Shown here: piece after piece, positions 9,715 through 16,842 of the stretch
How positions within the stretch are numbered: position 1 is the first letter of the stretch
Layout: each line of letters starts with the position of its first letter
NCBI RefSeq assembly: GCF_003367245.1
Contig: NZ_QRGR01000014.1
Location: 101,235-165,234 of the forward strand
Direction: 5' to 3'
Origin: Pontibacter diazotrophicus
GTDB lineage: Bacteria > Bacteroidota > Bacteroidia > Cytophagales > Hymenobacteraceae
Length of the DNA: 64,000 nt
The notes under the pieces: generated by a model
The model's database searches: none
Seen by the model: only the letters and a program-made list of their open reading frames with translations
What the model was told of the DNA's origin: nothing
Translations under genes and position numbers: made by a program

Positions 9715-11034
9715 ATGGCTGAGAATGATAAAGGGTTGTTGCGCCGCATTGGGGAAACACTTAGGGACTGGGGTCCATTCCGTCGTGATTTCTGGTACAG
9801 TCCCATCCGGGGGCCCTGGATGGCTTCTTTTTTTAGTCTCCTGCTACTGATTGTCCTCCCCATCGTGTTTATTACCGGGTTGATAGACCATATTGCTTGG
9901 AACCCTGACCTGGGTGGCACCAACAACAGGACGCCTGATATGGGCCTTCTTGGTTTTCTGACAGGAATAGAATGGCCCACCCGACCCATCTGGCTCTACC
10001 GGCTCACCGAAGGAATACACGTAGTTCTTGGGATTTCACTGATTCCTTTGGTATTCGCTAAGTTATGGTCTATTATGCCGACGCTGTATAAGTGGCCATT
10101 GGCTGATTCAGTGGGCCAGGCCTTAGAGCGATTAAGTATCCTTTTCCTGATAGGGGGTATTTTTTTCCAGATCTTTACGGGTTTGATTTACATACAGAAC
10201 TTTGTCATTCTCCATAATTTTAAGTTCAACCAGCTGCATTTTTACGGCAACTGGATTTTTATAGCCGGTTTGGTCCTGCACGTGCTAGTAAAATTCCCGG
10301 TAATGGTAGAGGGGTTAAAAGCCAGGGGTGTGCGAAAGGAACTGGAAAAATCCCTGGAGGAAACGGAGCCGGAGCCAAGGGAAGAGGGCAGGTTGGTGAG
10401 CACAGATCCCGCGCCTCCGTCCATCTCCCGCCGGGGAGCGATTGCCGTAGTGGCAGGAAGCGCTCTTACTATGATTGCCTTAGCTGTTGGGCAGACCCTG
10501 GGGCAACGGTGGAGTTGGCTCGCCATACTCTCTCCCCGTGCCCAATCACCGGGGGACGGGCCCAACGATTTCCGGGTAAACAAAACGGCAAAAAAGGCAG
10601 AGATAAAACCGGAGCAGGTCGGGCCGAACTGGCGCCTGGAGTTGGTAGGCAATACAAGCCAGATGCTGAGTCGGGAAGATTTACTCGCAATGCCGCAGTA
10701 TACTTCCTCTCTGCCCATTTCCTGCCTGGAGGGTTGGTCTACGGGCAACCAGGACTGGGAAGGGGTGCGCCTGCGGGATCTGGCGGAGATGGCGGGCATG
10801 CCAAATGCTGAAAAGGTTCTTTTTGAATCTCTTGAATCAACAGATGCAGCGGCCCGTATGTCGTTTATGCGGCGCAACCAGTTTCAGGATCCACTTTCTT
10901 TGCTGGCGCTTCGCGTGAATGGCGTTGACCTCTCCTTGGACCATGGTTATCCCGCCCGGGCTATTGTTCCGGCGACTCCGGGCAATCGTAATACAAAATG
11001 GATTTACCGCATGACTTTTATGGAGGAGGCCTGA
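9715..11034 (+). CDS. Cytochrome b-type membrane domain fused to sulfite-oxidase-like molybdopterin domain
   Basis: A 439-residue fusion. The N-terminal half has about four membrane helices (near residues 37-57, 96-115, 139-165, 175-197) with His in GLIDHIAW, EGIHVVLG, LHNFKFNQLHF and VLHVLVKF that could ligate b-type haems, as in cytochrome b561/b6-like electron carriers. After an acidic linker (EPEPREEGR) comes SRRGAIAVVAGS with another hydrophobic helix, resembling an internal Tat-like or anchor segment. The C-terminal domain has the sulfite-oxidase-family layout: PISCLEGWSTG with the molybdenum-ligand Cys at residue 337, then VRLRDLAEMAG and GYPARAIVP. It would pass electrons between a periplasmic molybdoenzyme and the membrane; substrate unknown. 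One nt separates it from the next gene. Confidence 0.85.
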   Translation: MAENDKGLLRRIGETLRDWGPFRRDFWYSPIRGPWMASFFSLLLLIVLPIVFITGLIDHIAWNPDLGGTNNRTPDMGLLGFLTGIEWPTRPIWLYRLTEGIHVVLGISLIPLVFAKLWSIMPTLYKWPLADSVGQALERLSILFLIGGIFFQIFTGLIYIQNFVILHNFKFNQLHFYGNWIFIAGLVLHVLVKFPVMVEGLKARGVRKELEKSLEETEPEPREEGRLVSTDPAPPSISRRGAIAVVAGSALTMIALAVGQTLGQRWSWLAILSPRAQSPGDGPNDFRVNKTAKKAEIKPEQVGPNWRLELVGNTSQMLSREDLLAMPQYTSSLPISCLEGWSTGNQDWEGVRLRDLAEMAGMPNAEKVLFESLESTDAAARMSFMRRNQFQDPLSLLALRVNGVDLSLDHGYPARAIVPATPGNRNTKWIYRMTFMEEA

Positions 11035-11035
11035 T

Positions 11036-11515
11036 ATGAAAAATATACCTGGTTACGGACGTGGTCCGGTACACTTGCTGGGCGTGATCTTCTGCTATAC
11101 ACTTGCGATTTATGCAGGGGTTAAGTTGTTCAGCAATGTTTCATTATGGATTGCACTGGCATTCCCGGCAGGCATTTTTCTGCATGACTTCGTGCTTTTC
11201 CCCCTATACTCAGGCATCGACCGGGTACTCAAGCGAGTACAGCGCAGACAGCAGCGGGAGGGAAAGATATCCGTAGGCTGGGTTAACCATGTGCGGGTGC
11301 CGGTGATGATCAGCTTCTTTTTGTTACTCGCCTATTTCCCGATTATTTTAAGATTGTCAGAAGACCGGCACCTACATACTTCCCTAAACCAGGATTCTTA
11401 TCTCTACCGCTGGCTTATTGTGACTGCGGTACTGGCAGCTGGCTCCGCCTTCAGCTATTTTATTCGAAAACGCCGTTATAAGAAAAGGTTTTCCCTTGAT
11501 AAGCAAGATAAATGA
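11036..11515 (+). CDS. Small integral membrane protein, partner of the molybdopterin fusion
   Basis: A 159-residue protein with four predicted membrane helices (VHLLGVIFCYTLAIYAGV, WIALAFPAGIFLHDFVLF, VPVMISFFLLLAYFPIIL, WLIVTAVLAAGSAFSYFI) and basic cytoplasmic loops (VLKRVQRRQQREGK; a Lys/Arg-rich tail). I do not recognise a named family. It starts one nt after the stop of the cytochrome b/molybdopterin gene, so the two are almost certainly co-transcribed and it may be a membrane subunit or assembly partner. His in LHDF and WVNHVRVP lie near helix ends. Confidence 0.75.
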   Translation: MKNIPGYGRGPVHLLGVIFCYTLAIYAGVKLFSNVSLWIALAFPAGIFLHDFVLFPLYSGIDRVLKRVQRRQQREGKISVGWVNHVRVPVMISFFLLLAYFPIILRLSEDRHLHTSLNQDSYLYRWLIVTAVLAAGSAFSYFIRKRRYKKRFSLDKQDK

Positions 11516-11648
11516 GCAAGGGCAATACCTTGCTTGGTCTTCCTGGATCAAGGAGGCAATCCCTTCTCAGGGAGCAGGAGACAGACTAAATTGCTTTGCT
11601 TTAGAACTTCCAGGGGGTAAAGCTAAGGTATAAGTACTGTAGGTTAAC

Positions 11649-13739
11649 TTAATCCTCTTCTAAACTAAATCTTTCGGTGAGTTGAGGTACAGCATCACAA
11701 TCAGCCACCAGGGTGATTTTGTCTCCCTTTTGAAGCGTCATATCTTTATGTGGCACAAGCAGTTTACCTTGCCTGTAGATCAGAGCCATCAGGCTTCCTT
11801 CGGGCAGTTCTACATTTTGCACCTTACAGCCATCCAGAGAGGCTGTAGGTCCGGAACCGTCAACACTGATAGTCATTGCCCGCACACCCTGTTCCAGAAA
11901 AGCGGATTTAAGTTCTTCCGGAGCTTCGGCTTTTTTCCAGGCTTCCGGGAAGTCATTGTGCCGGATAACAGCGTTCAGCCTGGAAAGCAGTCCCATTAAC
12001 CGGTCGGAGGACTGTTCGTCGTCCACCAACACAATAAGTCCCTTATACTCGTTATCATCCACATGTATTTCGCCTCTGATAACGATCATTTCAGGCTGCT
12101 CAATGCCATGCAAAAGTGCTGGCGCCACAGCCACATGTGCTCTGGAAGGGCTCATCCAATGCCTCACATCCTCTTTCATGCGTTCAGCATGTTCCGCCCG
12201 ATCGCCACCTAAATGATCTGTCAGGGCATCGGCAGCATGCTGAATAACCTCTTCATATTCCTTCTCCTTCTCCAGGTCAAATACAATAGCACGCTTTACC
12301 ACATCAGAGAAGTGCGCATCGCTAAGCATCGGTAGTTGCATATGGCTGGCTTCAGACGTAGCCTGGCTCCTGTTCGCCAGCCTCCCGAACAAACGAAAGA
12401 TGGCAGCAGATTGGTGTTGCTCCTCCTCCCGTATGCCGAAAAAGTACCACAGGCTTCCGGCAGTACATATCGCCAGTATAAAACCTACAGCCTCCAGGCC
12501 ACTCAGGATAATCAGCGCTATATAAGTCACAACGCCTGCTATCTGCATCCAGGGGTAGAGCGGTGAGCGGTAGCCCGGTTTATATTCTTTCAGCCTGCTT
12601 TCGCGGAAGATGGCCACAGCCAGGCACATGCCCAGGAAGACAAACAGCAGAAAGGCACTGGCAAGCTTGGCAATGCCTTTTACATCGAAAGCCAATACCA
12701 GCAAAACGAGCAGGACACCTGTAAGGATGACAGAAACCTTAGGAACTCCTTTTTTATCTACCTCTCCAAGGCGGGACCAAACCAGTCGGTCTCTGGCTAA
12801 GGCAAGCGGGTATCGGGCTGCCGACAAGATTGCCGCATTTCCGGTAGAGGCAAATGCCGCCAGTGCCGCCACCACGATGACCATGACAGGTAGCGGGAGT
12901 GCTGTAAATTGTGCTGCAGCTGTAGCTACTGGTGCCTGATCGCCCTGCAGGTTGTCAGTTGAGATAAGGGTAAACATAATGAAGGTTCCGGAGAGATAGA
13001 GTATAGTGGAGACGCCCAGCGCAAGCAGCATGCCTTTGGGAATAGCATGTGACGGCTCTTTTATCTCCTCCGAAATACTTGCTATCTGACCGATGCCGGC
13101 GTAGGAGACAAAGACCAATGCTACTGCACTGAATAGTCCTTCTACACCAAAGGGCAGTAGTGGCTGGAAGCGATCTTTTATGTTAGTAGGCTCTTCCACT
13201 ACCTCCGTAAGCCCTGCCGCTATAAAGTAGGCCAGCACAAGCAGTAAAATAGCTACAAGGAGTTTTTCGGTCGTGGCCGTTTGCTGTACGCCCAATAGGT
13301 TGAGAAAAGTAAAGCCGGCAATGAGCGCAATAGCCACCGGTTGAATCGACACATCAGCCACAAGCGATAGGTAAGCTCCAACTCCTACAAAGGCAAAAGC
13401 TCCCTTCAGGAGCAGCTGCAAATATTTACCGAAAGCACCTATAACACCCATTAATGTACCCATGCTTCGCTTGAGAAAGAGATAAGGGCCTCCGGCCCGC
13501 GGTATGGCAGAGCTGAGTTCTGACATACTGAAGATAGCAGGTAGTATCAGCAGACTGGCACACAGGTAAGCCAGCGGCAGTGAAGTGCCTGCTTCTTCGG
13601 CGGCCAGCCCTGGCAACAGGAAAAAACCGGAGCTAAACATGGCCCCGGTACAAATGGCAAATACAGAAGCCGTGCCCAGGCTTCGCTCCATCCCCCTGTT
13701 TGATTTCTTCTCCTTTTCCTGATTCTCCTGTGAACTCAT
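11649..13739 (-). CDS. APC-family amino acid permease with C-terminal regulatory domains (EIIA-like and RCK_C)
   Basis: A 696-residue transporter. Residues about 15-440 are a 12-helix APC-superfamily amino acid/polyamine permease core: the first helix has FAICTGAMFSSGFFLLPGLAA, followed by AIPRAGGPYLFLKRSMG, the region typical of substrate binding. Residues about 465-615 form a soluble alpha/beta domain resembling PTS EIIA type 2 or a stress-type domain. The last 70 residues (VQNVELPEGSLMALIYRQ, LQKGDKITLVADCDAV) fit an RCK_C/TrkA_C ligand-binding domain. Cytoplasmic gating by a small ligand is inferred from this layout. Substrate not predictable. Single gene on its strand. Confidence 0.85.
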   Translation of the reverse strand: MSSQENQEKEKKSNRGMERSLGTASVFAICTGAMFSSGFFLLPGLAAEEAGTSLPLAYLCASLLILPAIFSMSELSSAIPRAGGPYLFLKRSMGTLMGVIGAFGKYLQLLLKGAFAFVGVGAYLSLVADVSIQPVAIALIAGFTFLNLLGVQQTATTEKLLVAILLLVLAYFIAAGLTEVVEEPTNIKDRFQPLLPFGVEGLFSAVALVFVSYAGIGQIASISEEIKEPSHAIPKGMLLALGVSTILYLSGTFIMFTLISTDNLQGDQAPVATAAAQFTALPLPVMVIVVAALAAFASTGNAAILSAARYPLALARDRLVWSRLGEVDKKGVPKVSVILTGVLLVLLVLAFDVKGIAKLASAFLLFVFLGMCLAVAIFRESRLKEYKPGYRSPLYPWMQIAGVVTYIALIILSGLEAVGFILAICTAGSLWYFFGIREEEQHQSAAIFRLFGRLANRSQATSEASHMQLPMLSDAHFSDVVKRAIVFDLEKEKEYEEVIQHAADALTDHLGGDRAEHAERMKEDVRHWMSPSRAHVAVAPALLHGIEQPEMIVIRGEIHVDDNEYKGLIVLVDDEQSSDRLMGLLSRLNAVIRHNDFPEAWKKAEAPEELKSAFLEQGVRAMTISVDGSGPTASLDGCKVQNVELPEGSLMALIYRQGKLLVPHKDMTLQKGDKITLVADCDAVPQLTERFSLEED

Positions 13740-14236
13740 TTCATACCATGCTAAATGTAATCTAGGACACTCCCTCTTGTCTTTAGTGGCTACAGATGGA
13801 GGTTCCTTTTTGTGTACGGGTGTTTACAGGCTGGTTCTATTGTGTTTTCGAAGAACCAGGGGAAAAGGTTTGTGCAAGTGAAGTGTAGTAGGGGGGAGGC
13901 AAATGATTAATTGACGCTAAACATCATAACCAGGGCTTTAGGCCAAGGCGCCTGCCACCTTATAGCAATGATGAAAAAAAGCTCTGGGTGTAAGCTTTTG
14001 CTCACTACGTTCTGCAGGAGGCTCTACAGAGCAGGGAGGTACTGTGATGTAAAACGAAGTTGTTTAGGCCGCATTTGTCAGGAAATGAAATAGAAAAAGG
14101 CTTTGAACTTACCGCTGTTCAGCGTTAGGTTCAAAGCCTTTTATAGCTTTTATCTGGCCCTTCGGCACCCGGCGTCAAGGACGTAGTTTACCTGTTGTTG
14201 CTTTATAGGAGCTGACAGGTACTGGGCAAAAGGTAT
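13740..14236. other. Intergenic region with one hairpin
   Basis: About 500 nt between the permease start and the stop of the cold-shock-domain gene, both minus-strand. Besides the hairpin at 14095-14142 there is only a weak 60-codon plus-strand frame (13911-14093) with Cys-rich, low-plausibility content, which I do not call. Confidence 0.45.
14095..14142 (-). terminator. Terminator of the cold-shock-domain gene
   Basis: Arms 14095-14108 and 14129-14142 (AAAAGGCTTTGAAC and its exact complement) form a 14-bp stem with a 20-nt loop, about 95 nt past the stop of the minus-strand gene ending at 14237. On the minus strand the stem is followed by a T-rich stretch. Confidence 0.7.
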
Positions 14237-14695
14237 TTATTTGATCAACTTCACGTTTACGGCATTCAGGCCTTTCTGACCTTTCTCAACTTCGAAGGTA
14301 ACTTTGTCATTTTCTTTCACCGACTCTTCTAAACCGTTCTGGTGAACAAAAATGCTATCCTGCGAATCGTGGTCTTTTATAAAACCGTAGCCTTTAGAGG
14401 TGTTGAAGAAAGTTATCGTTCCCTTTCTGATGAGGTCAGCCGGATCCATTTCCTCATGCTTCGGCACACCAATCTGTATATCCTCCTGCTTTACTTCTTT
14501 CTTCTTTTTGGTAGGATCCGGAGGAGTATCCGTAATGTTTCCTTCGTCATCTACATAGGCAAGCATTTCGTCAATGCCTTTTCCTTTGTTAGAGTTCGCT
14601 AAGCGCTCTTCCTTCTTTTGCTCTTTATCCTGTCTTTTCTTCAGTTTTTTCTTTTCTTTTTCTTTTTTACTAAAAGTTTCTTGAGATCTACCCAT
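14237..14695 (-). CDS. Cold-shock-domain protein with long basic N-terminal tail
   Basis: A 152-residue protein. The C-terminal 65 residues are a cold shock domain (GTITFFNTSKGYGFIKDH, IFVHQNGLEESVKEND, GLNAVNVKLIK) with the RNP1-type KGYGFI and RNP2-type IFVHQ nucleic-acid-binding motifs. The N-terminal half is a highly charged Lys/Glu tail (KKEKEKKKLKKRQDKEQKKE) and an Asp/Pro linker, probably disordered. Such proteins bind single-stranded RNA or DNA and act as RNA chaperones. It lies 67 nt downstream of a small gene on the same strand, with a second cold-shock gene 428 nt upstream. Confidence 0.9.
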   Translation of the reverse strand: MGRSQETFSKKEKEKKKLKKRQDKEQKKEERLANSNKGKGIDEMLAYVDDEGNITDTPPDPTKKKKEVKQEDIQIGVPKHEEMDPADLIRKGTITFFNTSKGYGFIKDHDSQDSIFVHQNGLEESVKENDKVTFEVEKGQKGLNAVNVKLIK

Positions 14696-14762
14696 ATATT
14701 ATTCTTGGTTTTTGATGTTGCATACTATACATTCTACGGAAATGGAGGCTTCTCAGCCTATA

Positions 14763-14990
14763 TTAGTAGCGGAATAAAAAGTTTGTGCCGTTACGTATCC
14801 ACTTCTCAAAGAAGGAGTTATCGTTGTATTCGCCGGAGACTAATTCGAAGTCAGCGCGGTTTTTATTGGCTCGTGAGCCCATAAAGCTTTCAAGGGAATC
14901 CTGGTTATTAGGCTCCCATTCTTGCCCTTTTTGCAGTGCAACGCAAAGATATTCGCGCGTTGTGGTATCTACTAAGTATTTTCTGTTCAT
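14763..14990 (-). CDS. Small hypothetical protein between the cold-shock genes
   Basis: A 75-residue acidic protein starting MNRKYLVDTTTREYLCVAL, with no recognised domain. It is soluble and its composition looks coding, unlike the Ser/Leu-rich plus-strand frame opposite it. Position between two cold-shock-domain genes on the same strand suggests co-expression with the downstream one. Confidence 0.5.
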   Translation of the reverse strand: MNRKYLVDTTTREYLCVALQKGQEWEPNNQDSLESFMGSRANKNRADFELVSGEYNDNSFFEKWIRNGTNFLFRY

Positions 14991-15076
14991 TGTAGTAAAT
15001 TATAGGCCCAATTTTAATTGAAAACGGAGCAGGATTGTGAGAGACAGCGGGTAAAAACGATCAAGCAAATAAAAAA

Positions 15077-15101
15077 GCCTTACTGCATGTAAGGCCTTTT
15101 T
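15077..15101. terminator. Terminator after the small cold-shock gene
   Basis: GCCTTAC (15077-15083) and GTAAGGC (15089-15095) form a compact hairpin with a 5-nt loop flanked by A6 on the left and T5 on the right, so it carries a T-run on both strands. It starts 22 nt beyond the stop of the minus-strand cold-shock gene. Confidence 0.75.
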
Positions 15102-15122
15102 AATGCATTTTATACGTTAAGA

Positions 15123-15314
15123 CTAAGAACGCTTAACATTAACTGCGTTTAGTCCTTTTCTGCCTTCCTGAAGTTCAAAAGTTACTTCGTCATTTTCTTT
15201 AATCTCATGCACCAGTCCTGATGCGTGTACGAAGTATTCCTGATCTGAATTTGCTTCTTTGATAAATCCGAACCCTTTCAGGTCGTTGTAAAACTTTACT
15301 GTTCCGTTATTCAT
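15123..15314 (-). CDS. CspA-family cold shock protein
   Basis: A 63-residue single cold shock domain. It has GTVKFYNDLKGFGFIKEAN with the RNP1 motif KGFGFI, YFVHASGL in place of RNP2, and the family-typical end GRKGLNAVNVKRS. Family members coat nascent RNA and relieve secondary structure. The gene is divergent from a small plus-strand gene across 344 nt of AT-rich sequence that should contain a long 5' untranslated leader, as is common for csp genes, though no leader element can be proved here. Confidence 0.93.
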   Translation of the reverse strand: MNNGTVKFYNDLKGFGFIKEANSDQEYFVHASGLVHEIKENDEVTFELQEGRKGLNAVNVKRS

Positions 15315-15658
15315 ATTTCTTTGTTTATTATATACCTACTACATTTCTAGCGGCATATATGTTCAATATCTTTTACAATATGCAATAAAAAATTTATATT
15401 TCACTTATAAAGAGTTATAAATAAGGTTTATTCTTGTTAAAGCATCCATATATATTGGAAAGGTGCTAAACCTGCAGGTGAATTGATGGAAATCTCTATT
15501 GCTAAGGTTGCCCCGGACTTAATGAATTCTTGTGGAGCAGTGGATGATGGAGTAGGAGGTAAGTGAAAATTCCGTCTCCTGGAGCAGCACATATAATGAG
15601 TTTATTGTACAGTAGATATCTAATTACTTTGAAAAGCGTACGCTAATCAAAAAAATAT
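15315..15658. other. AT-rich divergent intergenic region
   Basis: About 340 nt upstream of the cold-shock gene and of the small plus-strand gene at 15659. Runs of A/T (for example 15385-15430) suit promoters, but no confident box could be assigned. Confidence 0.45.
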
Positions 15659-15865
15659 ATGACCATGAAAGATACACAATCACTTAAATCTTCTTTAGTA
15701 AACATTCTAAAAGACCCCTCCGAAATAGAATTGTTGATGCAAAACCCTGGCAAGTATGGGATGGACTTATATAAGGGCCTATCTGTGAAAGATAAACAGT
15801 ATGTTGCCTTCGCTGCTGCAGCTGGTTTTATCGCATATGGCATTTATCTGAGCAGGCAAAAGTAA
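15659..15865 (+). CDS. Small hypothetical protein with C-terminal hydrophobic helix
   Basis: A 68-residue protein, possibly starting at the second ATG (15665, MKDTQSLKSSL). The first two thirds are polar and helical (LVNILKDPSEIELLMQN, GMDLYKGLSVKDK); the end AFAAAAGFIAYGIYLSRQK is a likely single membrane helix with a basic cytoplasmic tail. No family recognised. The plus strand is preferred over the antisense frame because the antisense product is compositionally poor. Confidence 0.55.
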   Translation: MTMKDTQSLKSSLVNILKDPSEIELLMQNPGKYGMDLYKGLSVKDKQYVAFAAAAGFIAYGIYLSRQK

Positions 15866-16035
15866 TAGCTTAAACAACTCATTGTGTTTAGCGCCACTTT
15901 GTATAGGCAAGGCTATTAGTTGCGCCTGAAAGTATAGCGTTCAAATAGATTCTCCAGCATTGTACGAAACTGCTTTGCGATGCTAAAACGAGATCAACTG
16001 CAGTCCCTTGTGCTCTGTATAATGGAGTTTTAAAG

Positions 16036-16078
16036 AACGGGAGCCCATTTCTGAATTAGTCAGAAGTGGGCTCCCGTT
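16036..16078 (+). terminator. Strong hairpin terminator
   Basis: Arms 16036-16054 and 16060-16078 pair over 19 bp with a single G-T wobble and a 5-nt loop; the core is CGGGAGCCCA. A T4 run follows on the plus strand. It lies 170 nt after the small gene ending at 15865, so that transcript would have a long 3' region. Confidence 0.75.
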
Positions 16079-16389
16079 TTAGGATTCTACTCTGGCAGCG
16101 ACGGATAAGCAAATAGTCTTGCCTTAGAGATAGCTGCTATCTATATTGTTTTCTCTTTGATTTCCATGCCTCTTATCCTGAAGCATACTTGTATGTATCT
16201 CCGCTAAAGGGTAAACTTGAACTACTGCCGCAGTTAATTTCTTCTCTTCTCCTTCTCTTATTTCTGGCCTAAGGCTACGGCTACCACAGCTAGTAAAGCA
16301 GCAGAGTTACTATCTGATTTTCATTTCTTTTCCCTTCCTGATTAAGTCTTCTGGCACTGGTATTTACTTCACTGACTTATTTACTAATC

Positions 16390-16446
16390 CTAATGCGTTA
16401 GTTTTAGTACTAATGGGTTAGGATTACTACTAACTTATTAGTAGTA
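16390..16446 (+). promoter_or_regulatory. Three tandem CTAA-N4-TTAG dyads, probable BlaI-type operator
   Basis: CTAA-N4-TTAG occurs at 16390-16401, 16410-16421 and 16430-16441. The centres are exactly 20 bp apart, so all three face the same side of the helix. The third is extended to a 9-bp arm dyad (16425-16446, TACTACTAA and complement). The array ends 20 nt before the ATG of the BlaI-family repressor. The position fits autoregulation; binding by this protein is inferred. Confidence 0.65.
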
Positions 16447-16465
16447 TTGTCTAAACGATACGACG

Positions 16466-16831
16466 ATGCAGAGATTAGGTAAAAGAGAAGAACAAATCAT
16501 GCAGGTTATCTGGCGCCTCGAAAATGCCTTCATAAAGGAAGTTATAGAGGAGATGCCAGAACCAAAACCGCATTATAACACCGTGGCCACCATGGTAAAA
16601 ATTCTGGTGGAGAAAGGTTTTTTGCGTGCTGAAAAACTCGGAAACTCTTTTCGGTATTCTCCTTTAGTGGCGTTGGCGGATTACAGGAAGCAGGATGTAG
16701 CCAACATCAAGCAAAAGTATTTCGGCAACTCCTTTTCTAAAATGATTACGCATTTTGCCAGGGAGGAAAAATTGTCTGACAAAGAGATCGATGAAATCAT
16801 CCAGATTATCAAATCACAAAAATCATCTTAA
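16466..16831 (+). CDS. BlaI/MecI/CopY-family transcriptional repressor
   Basis: A 121-residue winged-helix protein. The DNA-binding domain spans the N-terminal 80 residues (LGKREEQIMQVIWRLENAFI, HYNTVATMVKILVEKGFLRAEK, FRYSPLVALADYRK), followed by the dimerising helices. In the studied systems, the BlaR1/MecR1 partner senses a beta-lactam and its metalloprotease triggers removal of the repressor. Here the M56 gene follows after only 11 nt, so the pair is an operon. In Bacteroidota most such pairs are not linked to beta-lactamases, and none is seen here. Likely autoregulated through the dyads just upstream. Confidence 0.93.
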   Translation: MQRLGKREEQIMQVIWRLENAFIKEVIEEMPEPKPHYNTVATMVKILVEKGFLRAEKLGNSFRYSPLVALADYRKQDVANIKQKYFGNSFSKMITHFAREEKLSDKEIDEIIQIIKSQKSS

Positions 16832-16842
16832 ACTTTTATGCC

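Larger units (their letters stand above)
15866..16465. other. Intergenic region with hairpin and operator array
   Basis: 600 nt without a convincing coding frame. It holds a strong hairpin at 16036-16078 and three regularly spaced dyads at 16390-16446 in front of the BlaI gene; 15866-16035 and 16090-16380 show nothing I can name. Confidence 0.5.

Noticed and set aside
13911..14093. 60-codon plus-strand gene
   Set aside because: Cys/Arg-rich product with no family, directly before a terminator of the opposite strand.
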